Made by a program: the position numbers and the translations under genes. 64,000 nucleotides of DNA from Arsenicibacter sp965247375. Its GTDB lineage: Bacteria > Bacteroidota > Bacteroidia > Cytophagales > Spirosomataceae. The stretch's first letter is position 1. Every line of letters starts with the position of its first letter. Below the pieces are notes generated by a model that saw only the letters and a program-made list of their open reading frames with translations, did not search any database and was not told the origin of the DNA. Where the stretch lies: contig CBDFHU010000009.1 of the NCBI GenBank assembly GCA_965247375.1, positions 61,790 through 125,789 on the forward strand, written 5' to 3'. Positions 43,396 to 51,752 of the stretch are shown here, piece after piece.

Positions 43396-44594
43396 AGCGG
43401 GGTTGGTGCCAGGCGGATGCAGTCCGGTTCACGCCAGTCGCCGATGATTCCGGCTTCTGTTAACCGGTTAAACAGGGCCTTCCCTACACCGGGTACCAGC
43501 AGCGACAGCTGAGCTCCGCGCTGTGCCGGATCTTCGGGCGTCAGGATATGAACCCCGGCCTGCTTCAACAAGTAGTAGAGGTAGCCGGTCAACTGTTCGC
43601 TTTTGCGGCGCAGGTTTTCCATGCCCGCTTCGGCCGTAATAGCCAGCGCCGTTTTGTGGAGTGACATCGCCAGGATATTCGGCGTACTGATCTGCCAGCC
43701 ATCGGCCCCCGGCATCGGCACAAAGCCCTTCGTCATCTCAAACCGGCGCGGTTCGTCATACCCCCACCAACCCGCCAGCCTCGGCAGATTGGCCGCGTGG
43801 TGCTTTTCGTGCACAAAAATCCCCGAAATACCGCCGGGTCCCGAATTCAGGTATTTGTATGAACACCAGGTTGCAAAATCAACCCCCCATTCGTGCAGGT
43901 AGACCGGTACGTTTCCGATGGCATGGGCCAGATCGAAGCCTACGGTAATTCCATGTTCACGGGCGGTTTGCGCAATCGCTTTCATGTTGTAAACCTGCCC
44001 CGTATAGTAATTCAGGCCGCTCATCAGCACCAGGGCCAGTTCACCCGCGTGGGCGGCAATTCCGGCCTGTATTGCTTCCAGCCGGATCAGCCCGTCTGCT
44101 TCCGGTTTTATTTCAACCAGAACTTCATCCGGATCAAATCCACGGGACTTGATGTGGGTTTCGAGGGCGTACTGATCCGACGGAAAATCACCGGCAATGG
44201 TCAGGATTTTAGGGCTGGCTGCCGTCGGCTGGTAAAATGTCGAGAGCAACAGGTGCAGGTTGACCGTCAGCGAATTCATCGGACAGACTTCTGCGGGCTG
44301 TGCCCCGACCACCTGTGCCAGCGGCTCTTTACACGCCCGGTGGTACCCGATCCAGGCTTCGTCATACAGCGGGTTGACGTCAAACCACCCTTCTACGCCG
44401 TTTTCCCGCCAGACCGTGAGGTCATGTTCCAGCACAGCTTTGGCGGCTTCGGGCTGCAGACCCAGCGAATTACCGCAGAAATAAATGATCGGTTTCCCGG
44501 TATGGACGGGAATATGAAACCGGTTCCGGTACGTGCGTAACGGATCTTCCTGATCCAGTTTCCGGGCAAAATCAAGGCTATTTTCGTACTTCAT
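43329..44594 (-). CDS. kynU: Kynureninase
   Basis: 421 residues from ATG 44594 (KYENSLDFARKLDQEDPLRT); an ATG six codons upstream is in frame. Family blocks: YFCGNSLGLQP near the N terminus, MNSLTVNLHLLLSTFY, GFDLAHAIGNVPVYLHEWGVDFA split across the core, and WCSYKYLNSGPGG with the PLP-binding lysine (YKYLN). It cleaves L-kynurenine or 3-hydroxykynurenine to (hydroxy)anthranilate and alanine. No other kynurenine-pathway gene is nearby. Overlaps tetR convergently by 67 nt. Confidence 0.96.
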   Translation of the reverse strand: MKYENSLDFARKLDQEDPLRTYRNRFHIPVHTGKPIIYFCGNSLGLQPEAAKAVLEHDLTVWRENGVEGWFDVNPLYDEAWIGYHRACKEPLAQVVGAQPAEVCPMNSLTVNLHLLLSTFYQPTAASPKILTIAGDFPSDQYALETHIKSRGFDPDEVLVEIKPEADGLIRLEAIQAGIAAHAGELALVLMSGLNYYTGQVYNMKAIAQTAREHGITVGFDLAHAIGNVPVYLHEWGVDFATWCSYKYLNSGPGGISGIFVHEKHHAANLPRLAGWWGYDEPRRFEMTKGFVPMPGADGWQISTPNILAMSLHKTALAITAEAGMENLRRKSEQLTGYLYYLLKQAGVHILTPEDPAQRGAQLSLLVPGVGKALFNRLTEAGIIGDWREPDCIRLAPTPLYNSFEEVWRVADVISKSGFLA

Positions 44595-44701
44595 GAATGA
44601 ACGTTGAAACAATATGGCCGCTGCGGGAATTATTGCTTATTAACCACAAAGATCATGTTTATTTTTACATCACTATCTTTTTATACCAAACTACCCAGCG
44701 A

Positions 44702-45967
44702 ATGACAACCCAAGCCTCCGTAATCATTGTTGGTGCCGGTATGGCTGGCCTGACTTGTGCCGCCTACTTAAAGAAATCAGGTATTAATGCCCTCCTGCTC
44801 GAAGCGTCTGACGGTGTCGGCGGCCGCCTCCGTACGGATACCGTCGACGGGTTCCGCCTCGACCGTGGCTTTCAGATTCTGTTAACGGCCTATCCCGAGG
44901 CGCAACGATTACTGGACTATAGTGCCCTCCATCTGAAAACGTTCCGGTCGGGTGCCCTGATCCGCTGCGACGAGCCCGGCAGCCGCCATCCGTGGCTGAA
45001 ACTGCTGAATCCGCTCAGCGAACCGGCTGCTCTTTTTCAAACCCTGTTTTCGCCGGTCGGCACGTTCAGTGATAAATTCCGGATGCTGGAACTGGCACGC
45101 CGTGTAGACGGTATGCAGTCGGAAGATTTCTTTAATCAGGAAGCAACTACTACGTATGATTTCCTGACCGGTTCAGGCTTTTCGGACCAGATAATTGCCC
45201 GCTTTTTCCGCCCGTTTTTCGGCGGCATTTTTCTGGAAGATGCCCTGCATACCTCCAGTAACTTCTTTGAATTCTGCTTCAGCATGTTCTATTCAGGCGA
45301 TGCAGCCGTACCGGCCGGGGGCATGGAGCGGATACCGGCGCAGATTGCCGGCCGGCTTTTACCGGAGCAAATCCGGCTGAATACACCGGTGAACGCCATT
45401 CGCGGCAATCAGGTGCAGCTGGAAAGCGGCGAAGTACTGAACGCATCCCACATTGTTCTGGCCGTTGACCGTGCCAAAGCGGCTCAGCTCGTGGGCGCCC
45501 CCAAACCGCCCGAAACTGCGTTTACGCATACAACCTGTACCTATTTTGCTGCCCCGGCCTCGCCACGCCCCGACGAAAAGCTGCTGCTGCTGAACACACG
45601 GCGTTCATCAGCCGTCCACAATGTGGCAGTTGTTTCGGACATAGATCCGGCTACAGCTCCGGCCGGTCAGGCGCTGATTTCGGTCAGTACGCAGGGGCTC
45701 ACGCATGTGGATGAAGCCGCTTTAACGTCACAGATTCAGCGGGAACTGACGGATTGGTTCGGCGAGCCGGTGAAACAATGGCGGCACCTGCGGACCTATC
45801 ACATTCCGCACGCCTTACCGGCTTACGGGCCGGATGCTACCCACGCACCGCTTACCCTTAGCCGTGGCCTGTATCAGTGCGGCGACCAGACCGCATACCC
45901 GTCCCTGAATGCTGCCATCCGGACAGGCCGCCTCGTCGCGGAGCAGATTGCGGGATATTATAACTGA
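44702..45967 (+). CDS. FAD-dependent amine-oxidase/protoporphyrinogen-oxidase-like oxidoreductase
   Basis: 421 residues from ATG 44702; an upstream in-frame ATG (44597) would overlap kynU's start and adds non-family residues. The dinucleotide-binding motif VIIVGAGMAGLTCAAYL (about 7-23), GGRLRT, and the C-terminal GLYQCGDQTAYPSLNAAIRT then GRLVAEQI form the two-part FAD site of NAD(P)-binding_8/amino_oxidase proteins. PFFGGIFLEDALHTSSNFF is typical of a group near phytoene desaturase-like oxidoreductases. Substrate unknown. Confidence 0.85.
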   Translation: MTTQASVIIVGAGMAGLTCAAYLKKSGINALLLEASDGVGGRLRTDTVDGFRLDRGFQILLTAYPEAQRLLDYSALHLKTFRSGALIRCDEPGSRHPWLKLLNPLSEPAALFQTLFSPVGTFSDKFRMLELARRVDGMQSEDFFNQEATTTYDFLTGSGFSDQIIARFFRPFFGGIFLEDALHTSSNFFEFCFSMFYSGDAAVPAGGMERIPAQIAGRLLPEQIRLNTPVNAIRGNQVQLESGEVLNASHIVLAVDRAKAAQLVGAPKPPETAFTHTTCTYFAAPASPRPDEKLLLLNTRRSSAVHNVAVVSDIDPATAPAGQALISVSTQGLTHVDEAALTSQIQRELTDWFGEPVKQWRHLRTYHIPHALPAYGPDATHAPLTLSRGLYQCGDQTAYPSLNAAIRTGRLVAEQIAGYYN

Positions 45968-45979
45968 TGCGTGGAGCAT

Positions 45980-46009
45980 GGAGCCGGGGGTACGGTTACC
46001 CCCGGCTCC
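45980..46009. terminator. Strong palindrome between two convergent FAD-enzyme genes
   Basis: A perfect 13-bp stem, GGAGCCGGGGGTA/TACCCCCGGCTCC, with a 4-nt loop lies between the stop of the plus-strand oxidoreductase (45967) and the stop of the renalase-like gene (46023). No T-run, so it may be a weak bidirectional terminator. Confidence 0.6.
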
Positions 46010-46022
46010 ACGCCCCCCTCCC

Positions 46023-47015
46023 CTACGCCCTTAGCCCCCTGCCCAACAGGAAACGGGCCATTTGCAGGCCGGACTGGAAGGCCCCTTCAACGTTTCCCAT
46101 GCCAAAGCCGTCGCCGCCGAATAAGAGCATAAACGGGGCTTTGCCTACTACAAATGCTTCGTCATGCCGCTGATTAGCCAGGCTATACCGCCAGCGATGC
46201 ACCTGATAGCTGGTTACCGATCCGGCGGGAATCCATTCGGTCAGCTGATCGAGCAGGGTTTTGCCCACGACATTCAGATCGTCTTCCAGATGCAGCTGAC
46301 TGAATGCATGGGTCGCATGAACGGTAATCGTGGTCTGGTCCGGTGAAATGCCTTTCTGCCGGTTATCGGCTACCCAGGCAACGCCCGTATCAGCGTTTTC
46401 GTCGAATCGCAGAATACCCGGCGCCGGAATGTTGCTGTTCCCGTTCAGCACAGCCATCACAGCAATGCAGGGCTGATAGCGGATGTTGGAAAAGGCACGG
46501 ATTTCGAGCGATCCGGGTTCGAGCCCGCTGTCGCTCAGCAAAGCCTCTGCCTGGGGCACCGGAATAGTAATTAACAGTTGTTCAGCCTCGTAGGTATTCC
46601 CTGATTCGGTAACTACCTGACAACCATTGGCAATGGCATTGATCCGGACAGCCCGTTCGCCCGTCTGTACCGGCACTGATTTAGCCATGTATTTGGCGAT
46701 GGCATTCATCCCCTCCGCACCGATGTACCGGGGGTGCCGGAACGATGTATCGATAATTTCGGCTTCCTGAAGATTCCACTCCCTGACCACACCGGCCTTC
46801 ATCAGTTGCTGTACATGTGCCTGAAAGTCGGGGGTGCGTGCCGAAAAAAACTGTGCCCCGTGATCGGCCCGGCCCATAGCCAACCGACGGGTGGCCAGCC
46901 GCCCGCCAACGCCGCGGCCTTTGTCCAGTACTGTGACCGTCTGGTTGTTTCTGCGCAATTCATGCGCCGCGGCCAGACCGGCCATTCCGGCACCAATGAT
47001 AATCGTTGATGGCAT
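46023..47015 (-). CDS. Renalase-like FAD-dependent oxidoreductase
   Basis: 330 residues. IIIGAGMAGLAAAHEL (about 5-20), DKGRGVGGRLATRR, and DHGAQFFSARTPDF are hallmarks of the renalase/NAD(P)-FAD amine-oxidase group. The C-terminal LLFGGDGFGMGNVEGAFQSG closes the FAD site. Bacterial renalases oxidise isomeric, inhibitory forms of NAD(P)H; this role is the best guess. Convergent with the preceding oxidoreductase. Confidence 0.85.
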   Translation of the reverse strand: MPSTIIIGAGMAGLAAAHELRRNNQTVTVLDKGRGVGGRLATRRLAMGRADHGAQFFSARTPDFQAHVQQLMKAGVVREWNLQEAEIIDTSFRHPRYIGAEGMNAIAKYMAKSVPVQTGERAVRINAIANGCQVVTESGNTYEAEQLLITIPVPQAEALLSDSGLEPGSLEIRAFSNIRYQPCIAVMAVLNGNSNIPAPGILRFDENADTGVAWVADNRQKGISPDQTTITVHATHAFSQLHLEDDLNVVGKTLLDQLTEWIPAGSVTSYQVHRWRYSLANQRHDEAFVVGKAPFMLLFGGDGFGMGNVEGAFQSGLQMARFLLGRGLRA

Positions 47016-47094
47016 TCGTTCGTAAAGTGAAGGTGAGTTGTTACATTTAGACTTTTATTGACAACCATCAAAGCCCTTGCTTTGTTGACTTTTC

Positions 47095-47946
47095 ATGCGT
47101 GCAATTTCATTACGTAACTGGTTATCAGGTTTGCTCATCGCCCTGCCAATCGGTTATCTGTTTCTTTTCCCGGAACTGTTCCGTTGTCAGACCGTACGCT
47201 TTTCGGCTGACTTTACGCGGTTAGCCCATACGCCTATGCCGGTTTATGTCCAGCGTAATACCCCCGATTCGGTACAAAAAAAACTGATCCGGCACATTAC
47301 CGCGTCGACCGGCCGCCTGCATGCCTTCTGGAAAGTACCGGAGGGGAAGCCACTCGCCGGAAAGGCCGGTATTATTTTCTGCACCGATCCGGAAACGTTT
47401 AACCGATACTGCGGCCGGGCAGCAGAGTCATCGGCAGGATGCAGTCTGGGGGCTCCCTGGGGTGAATCCTGGCTGATTCTGGGACCGGACGGTAATAATG
47501 TGGATGTGATTGCCCATGAGCGCTGCCACGACGAATTGCTGGGGCGCCTGGGTTGGTGGACCGTCCGGCAGGAAATCCCCCAGTGGTTTAACGAGGGGCT
47601 GGCTCTGATGGTCGATTACCGCTTTTCACCGGCTACCCGCAACCACCGGGAACGCTATAGCAGACTCCACGACGAGTGGCTGTTCCGTGGTCAGAGCGGG
47701 CAGGAATCTGTTGATTTACAGGAGCTCGGCACAATGCAGGATTTTTTCAGCGGCAGTCCGTATCATGTACTGATGGCGTATTTAGCCTCCGCCACTGAAG
47801 TGGCACGCTGGCTGGCGGTATCAGGCCCCGACGGATTGACCACCCTGATCACAAAACTGGAAGCCGGCGAGTCTTTCGGGGCGGCCTATGCCCGGCTTGA
47901 CCGGAAAGCGGCCCGGTCAACGAAAAACAGTTCACCCGCCCCCTGA
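47095..47946 (+). CDS. Membrane-anchored gluzincin-like metallopeptidase
   Basis: 283 residues. An N-terminal hydrophobic segment (about 8-26) is a signal anchor. HERCH at residues 141-145 fits the HExxH zinc motif, and Glu167 in QWFNEGLA, 22 residues after the second His, fits the third ligand of gluzincins (peptidase MA-like). The C terminus (YHVLMAYLASATEVARWLA) is also typical. Probably a cell-envelope protease; substrate unknown. Confidence 0.75.
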   Translation: MRAISLRNWLSGLLIALPIGYLFLFPELFRCQTVRFSADFTRLAHTPMPVYVQRNTPDSVQKKLIRHITASTGRLHAFWKVPEGKPLAGKAGIIFCTDPETFNRYCGRAAESSAGCSLGAPWGESWLILGPDGNNVDVIAHERCHDELLGRLGWWTVRQEIPQWFNEGLALMVDYRFSPATRNHRERYSRLHDEWLFRGQSGQESVDLQELGTMQDFFSGSPYHVLMAYLASATEVARWLAVSGPDGLTTLITKLEAGESFGAAYARLDRKAARSTKNSSPAP

Positions 47947-47980
47947 CGTTTATTAAAACCAATACCATACCAGCCAACAG

Positions 47981-48012
47981 CATTATACATCATACATTGT
48001 CCATTATACATT
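47981..48012. repeat. AT-rich CATTATACAT repeat units
   Basis: CATTATACAT at 47981, CATACATTG, then CCATTATACATT at 48001-48012, just before the LacX-like gene. The same words occur at 2502-2561. Probably a dispersed low-complexity intergenic repeat. Confidence 0.4.
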
Positions 48013-48025
48013 TTCTTTTTCCCTC

Positions 48026-48895
48026 ATGACAACCATCGAAAACGACGTTCTCCGCGTTTCAATCCGGCCACAGGGAGCCGAACTGACTTCGGTTTTTAAC
48101 AAACAAACGAATATCGAACACCTCTGGCAGGCCGACCCGGCGGTATGGGGCTGGCACGCTCCGAATTTATTTCCGGTCGTTGGCGGGTTGCAGGATGACC
48201 AGCTGCGGGTTGGTGAGCAGCACTTTCCGATGGGTCGTCACGGGTTTACGCGCCAGTCCGTATTTACGCTGGCCGACGCGACACCGGTCAGTGCCACCTT
48301 TGAACTGGCCGCCAGTGAACAGACGCTGGCCGTATATCCCTATCAGTTTGTTTTTCAGATTATTTACAGTCTGGATGAAGCCGTGCTGAGCATTACGTAC
48401 CGCGTCGAAAACAAGGGCGATCAGACCATGTATTTCTCCGTCGGCGCGCATCCGGCCTTCAATGTTCCGTTTTTGCCGGGCGAGCAGTACGAAGATTATC
48501 TGCTCCATTTCCAGAAAGAAGAACCGCTGACCCGTCACCTCTTATCCCCGAAAGGCTATTTCACCGGCGAGACCGAACCGGTTTTAACCGTGGGTCCTGA
48601 GCTGCCGCTGACAAAGGATCTGTTCAATCAGGACGCGCTGGTGTTCAAGAGTCTGGAAAGCCGGGCCGTGACGATTCAGAGTCCTCATCACGACCACAAG
48701 GTAGTCGTTTCGTTCACGGCCTTTCCGATGCTGGGGATCTGGGCCAAACCCGGAGCTGATTTTGTCTGTATTGAGCCGTGGCTGGGCTGTGCCGACAGCG
48801 AAGGGACACCGGTGTCAATTGAGGAAAAAGAAGGTATTCAGCATGTAGAAGCCGGTGGCCTGTTCGAGGCAGGCTTCACCATCGGGGTTGCCTGA
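48026..48895 (+). CDS. LacX-like aldose 1-epimerase family protein
   Basis: 289 residues, full-length galactose-mutarotase-like fold: RPQGAELTSVFNKQTNIEHL, HAPNLFPVVGG, MGRHGFTRQSVF, and the catalytic VGAHPAFNVPF followed by CIEPWLGCADSEG (His and Glu of the active site). LacX and its relatives interconvert anomers of sugars or sugar phosphates. Monocistronic; the AT-rich repeat precedes it and a strong terminator follows. Confidence 0.92.
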   Translation: MTTIENDVLRVSIRPQGAELTSVFNKQTNIEHLWQADPAVWGWHAPNLFPVVGGLQDDQLRVGEQHFPMGRHGFTRQSVFTLADATPVSATFELAASEQTLAVYPYQFVFQIIYSLDEAVLSITYRVENKGDQTMYFSVGAHPAFNVPFLPGEQYEDYLLHFQKEEPLTRHLLSPKGYFTGETEPVLTVGPELPLTKDLFNQDALVFKSLESRAVTIQSPHHDHKVVVSFTAFPMLGIWAKPGADFVCIEPWLGCADSEGTPVSIEEKEGIQHVEAGGLFEAGFTIGVA

Positions 48896-48935
48896 TAGTT
48901 CTATTAGTGACCTCGTCCACGCTGCGCAGCGAACC

Positions 48936-48981
48936 GCCTGACACCATAAAAACGCCTTTACAGGTTTTTGTGGTGTCAGGC
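48936..48981. terminator. Bidirectional terminator after the LacX-like gene
   Basis: An 18-bp stem, GCCTGACACCATAAAAAC with GTTTTTGTGGTGTCAGGC (one G-T pair), loop of 10 nt, between the convergent LacX-like gene (stop 48895) and the gene ending at 48994. Confidence 0.85.
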
Positions 48982-48993
48982 ATCATGTACATC

Positions 48994-49644
48994 CTACGCC
49001 GCATTTTGCAGCGCGTAATCATAGGCAGGATCGTAGCCTACAATCTGCAATACATCAATAATTTTAATCAGATAGTCTTCCGGCAGGCAACATTCGCCCT
49101 GAATAAGGGAAAGCAAAGTATCCGGCGGCACAACGGCCAGTGTTTCAACGGCCTGCACCGAAATTAGTTTACGGCGGACTTCGGTAAAATAGGCCTTTAT
49201 ATTTTCGGCCTGCAACTGCACACTACCTGAATAAAACCGTGTGATCTGCTCACTGATCAGCCGGTTTTTTTCATTCTTAAACCGGTCCCTTATCCGGGTT
49301 TCGGTCAGCGATACAAAGCAATGGGTCGTGTTAAACACCAGTGCCAGGGCGCGCAGGTCAAACAGATCAACCGGCAGAGACGCAATGGCCACATAAGCAT
49401 TTTCCCATGCTTTTTCCTCTACCTGCCCGCGCCGGTACGGATTCTGTATTTCAATGGCCCACTCTATTTCCTTAAATGCAGCAACAGACATGACGTGTTC
49501 TGCCTCAGCATACAGCCGGTTGTATTCGTCGTCTGAAAGTTTTTCAATCCGTTTCTGTAATTCGTAACAGGCCTTCAGATGCTCATTATAGCTTGACGCT
49601 GAATAAGTAGAGTGGATAGCAAACGCCAGAGATTGTAGTCGCAT
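48994..49644 (-). CDS. Mostly helical cytoplasmic protein of unknown function
   Basis: 216 residues from ATG 49644 (RLQSLAFAIHSTYSASSYNE); an in-frame ATG lies 12 codons upstream. It is predicted to be mostly helical without signal or membrane segment. The last 70 residues (RKLISVQAVETLAVVPPDTL then PEDYLIKIIDVLQIVGY) may resemble an XRE-like helix-turn-helix region, but this is weak. No family is recognised. It stands alone. Confidence 0.5.
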   Translation of the reverse strand: MRLQSLAFAIHSTYSASSYNEHLKACYELQKRIEKLSDDEYNRLYAEAEHVMSVAAFKEIEWAIEIQNPYRRGQVEEKAWENAYVAIASLPVDLFDLRALALVFNTTHCFVSLTETRIRDRFKNEKNRLISEQITRFYSGSVQLQAENIKAYFTEVRRKLISVQAVETLAVVPPDTLLSLIQGECCLPEDYLIKIIDVLQIVGYDPAYDYALQNAA

Positions 49645-50046
49645 AGGTTTTATTATCAAAAGCAGCCGGCAGCGGCTCAACCAAACATTCAGTCATTAAT
49701 CCTTAGACGAATCATATCTCAGAAGTCACTAAATATTTTGGAGTGAAAATCTAAATAATATTTTAGTAAAGCGCTAGCATGATTCAATAAATACAATTTT
49801 TACGTATCGGTATATACTTACCTTATAAACTGAATTGAATACGTATAGTTTCTGAAATACGCCATCTATTTAATTTTCCAGCCCGTGAGGCAACACAGCA
49901 GGGCTAAATAAGTAAACACTCAATTAACAAAAAACCAATTATGGTCATATTTTTTCGTTTTTTATAAAAGTTTTTCGTTTTGATCCGGAATTGAGGTGAC
50001 CCGGCTGCTTTCTGCCCGTCTTTAAGCAAACAGCAAGCGATTACCT
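49645..50046. other. Gene-free AT-rich intergenic region
   Basis: About 400 nt between two divergent genes, markedly AT-rich from 49720 to 49980. It presumably holds both promoters. I see no coding frame or strong repeat. Confidence 0.5.
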
Positions 50047-50370
50047 ATGGCAACATTCAAGGTCCCGGGCTATGACAAGCCCCTACAAACTGATGGCATA
50101 ATCTGGATTCAGGGAGACGGCAACTACTCACGCATTCACTATACGGACGGCAAGACATTTCTGGTTTCACAGACTCTGAAATGGTTTGAAGACCGGCTCA
50201 CGCCTTTTATCCGGATTCATAAATCCATGCTGATCAACCCCGGTCACCTGGCCAACTTTAATGAAAAGTACAGACCCTTTACCGTTCAGCTCAGCAATGG
50301 CCAGGAACTCAGCGTTTCCCGCCGGCGCATTCAGAATATCCGGACCGGCCTGCTGGTCGTTAATTCATAA
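50047..50370 (+). CDS. Stand-alone LytTR DNA-binding protein
   Basis: 107 residues, nearly all one LytTR domain: IIWIQGDGNYSRIHYTDGKT, FIRIHKSMLINPGHLANF and LSNGQELSVSRRRIQNIR. It lacks a receiver domain, so activity may depend on expression level or a partner. Regulated genes unknown; it is divergent from the unknown gene at 48994-49644. Confidence 0.9.
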   Translation: MATFKVPGYDKPLQTDGIIWIQGDGNYSRIHYTDGKTFLVSQTLKWFEDRLTPFIRIHKSMLINPGHLANFNEKYRPFTVQLSNGQELSVSRRRIQNIRTGLLVVNS

Positions 50371-50375
50371 AATCA

Positions 50376-50408
50376 AACCCCCTGATACCATTCCGGTACC
50401 AGGGGGTT
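50376..50408. terminator. Bidirectional terminator after the LytTR gene
   Basis: ACCCCCTGATACC and GGTACCAGGGGGT pair over 13 bp with one mismatch and a 5-nt loop, followed by TT. It separates convergent genes ending at 50370 and 50434. Confidence 0.75.
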
Positions 50409-50433
50409 CATTTCTGCACGCTCTTCCTGTAGA

Positions 50434-51480
50434 CTATTTTACAACCTGCCAGATCAGTTCAGCGATCCGCTGCATACCGGCATCATTAGGGTGCTGAGCA
50501 AGGCCGGCATTCGTATACTGCGTTGCCCGTAAGGCCGCATCACCTGCCAGCGAATGTATATCCGCCACCGGATAGCCCTTTTCAGCGGCCACTTTCCGGA
50601 TAACAGCGTTGATTTTATCCTGTCCCGGATAGAAGGTAGTTGTACAGATTATTTTCACCGGCCCTTTTGAGAATTTCACCAGATAGTCGAGCAACTGCCG
50701 GTAATAACTTTCCAGATTCTGTGATTCAACCTGGTTCTCATCCATGTTCTCCCCGACCCGCACAATGACCAGATCCGGACCATTGCCATCGAATGGCAGG
50801 TGCTCATCAAGCGAAGCTGAGAAGTCGTAGGTCCACCAGGTCCGCTCGAAGCTGCTGCCGGCAATCGGTTTGACCTGTACATCCGTATATCGGTTTCTGA
50901 GCTGTGCTGTCAGCAGATGCAGGTAATCCTTATCGGCCGATGAAGCGGCCATACCCCAGTTGCCGGTCCAGCCGATTTCCGGCACCGGACTAATGGAAGT
51001 AATGCTGTTGCCCAACACAAATATGCGCCGGAAATACGGTGCGTACCGTGCCGATGCCGTGGCGGAAACCTGGTCGTTTAGTCTTGTCCGGGCCAGCACC
51101 GGTGTTTCGCTGAGCACAGTCAGCGCCTGACCGGCTATCCAGTTTGTGCCCCCGTCCGTTGAGTACTCCACAAGGGCTCCGGCCGGTAAGTCAAGCGCTG
51201 AAAACTGAATAGCGGACGAATAGGGTACATTACCACTTTGTAAATTAAAAGCCGGTACCGGTAAAGTTGTCTGAGATGGATTATCCGGATTAGGATTATT
51301 TGTAGATTTGGATGGCAGTCGCTTAATGGTAATCGGTATACAGGCGGTAACACAACCCGGAGGGTTCGTTGTCTGGGCCAGTAGCGGGGTACTTCCTGTT
51401 GTAAGCCAAACCACAATCAAAATGCTCATAATGAGCCTTCTCACATGGCTTACATGCATAAACGTTTCGGTAGTATTCAT
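50434..51480 (-). CDS. Secreted SGNH/GDSL-family hydrolase with an N-terminal beta-sandwich domain
   Basis: 348 residues. A signal peptide (about 1-36; an internal ATG at residue 8 is a possible start) leads to a region of about 100 residues resembling a chitobiase/beta-hexosaminidase C-terminal-type domain (LPAGALVEYSTDGGTNW). The SGNH domain follows (about 148-348): VLGNSITS (nucleophile Ser), VRVGENMD (block III Asn) and the C-terminal QHPNDAGMQ (Asp/His region). Probably an esterase acting on surface or dietary glycans. Substrate unknown. Confidence 0.82.
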   Translation of the reverse strand: MNTTETFMHVSHVRRLIMSILIVVWLTTGSTPLLAQTTNPPGCVTACIPITIKRLPSKSTNNPNPDNPSQTTLPVPAFNLQSGNVPYSSAIQFSALDLPAGALVEYSTDGGTNWIAGQALTVLSETPVLARTRLNDQVSATASARYAPYFRRIFVLGNSITSISPVPEIGWTGNWGMAASSADKDYLHLLTAQLRNRYTDVQVKPIAGSSFERTWWTYDFSASLDEHLPFDGNGPDLVIVRVGENMDENQVESQNLESYYRQLLDYLVKFSKGPVKIICTTTFYPGQDKINAVIRKVAAEKGYPVADIHSLAGDAALRATQYTNAGLAQHPNDAGMQRIAELIWQVVK

Positions 51481-51752
51481 GGGTATAAGGTCTTCCTGAC
51501 CTATGCTACACCCAAAAGTGTGCCAGTTTTTTCAATATTATACATTTTCAAGTCGCAAATATCTACCTTACGGCCGAAGTAACTGTAAACCGGATAGTTA
51601 CGCATACCTTTTTTTCCGCCACTACATTAAAATTCAGTCTTTTGACTACTTTTATAGACATTACGTTACATAAAACGCTTTTTCATTCACTTAATCTCCT
51701 GCATCCGTAAAACCGCGGCTTTTACCGCCCCGGTTGCCGGTGCCCGAATCCT

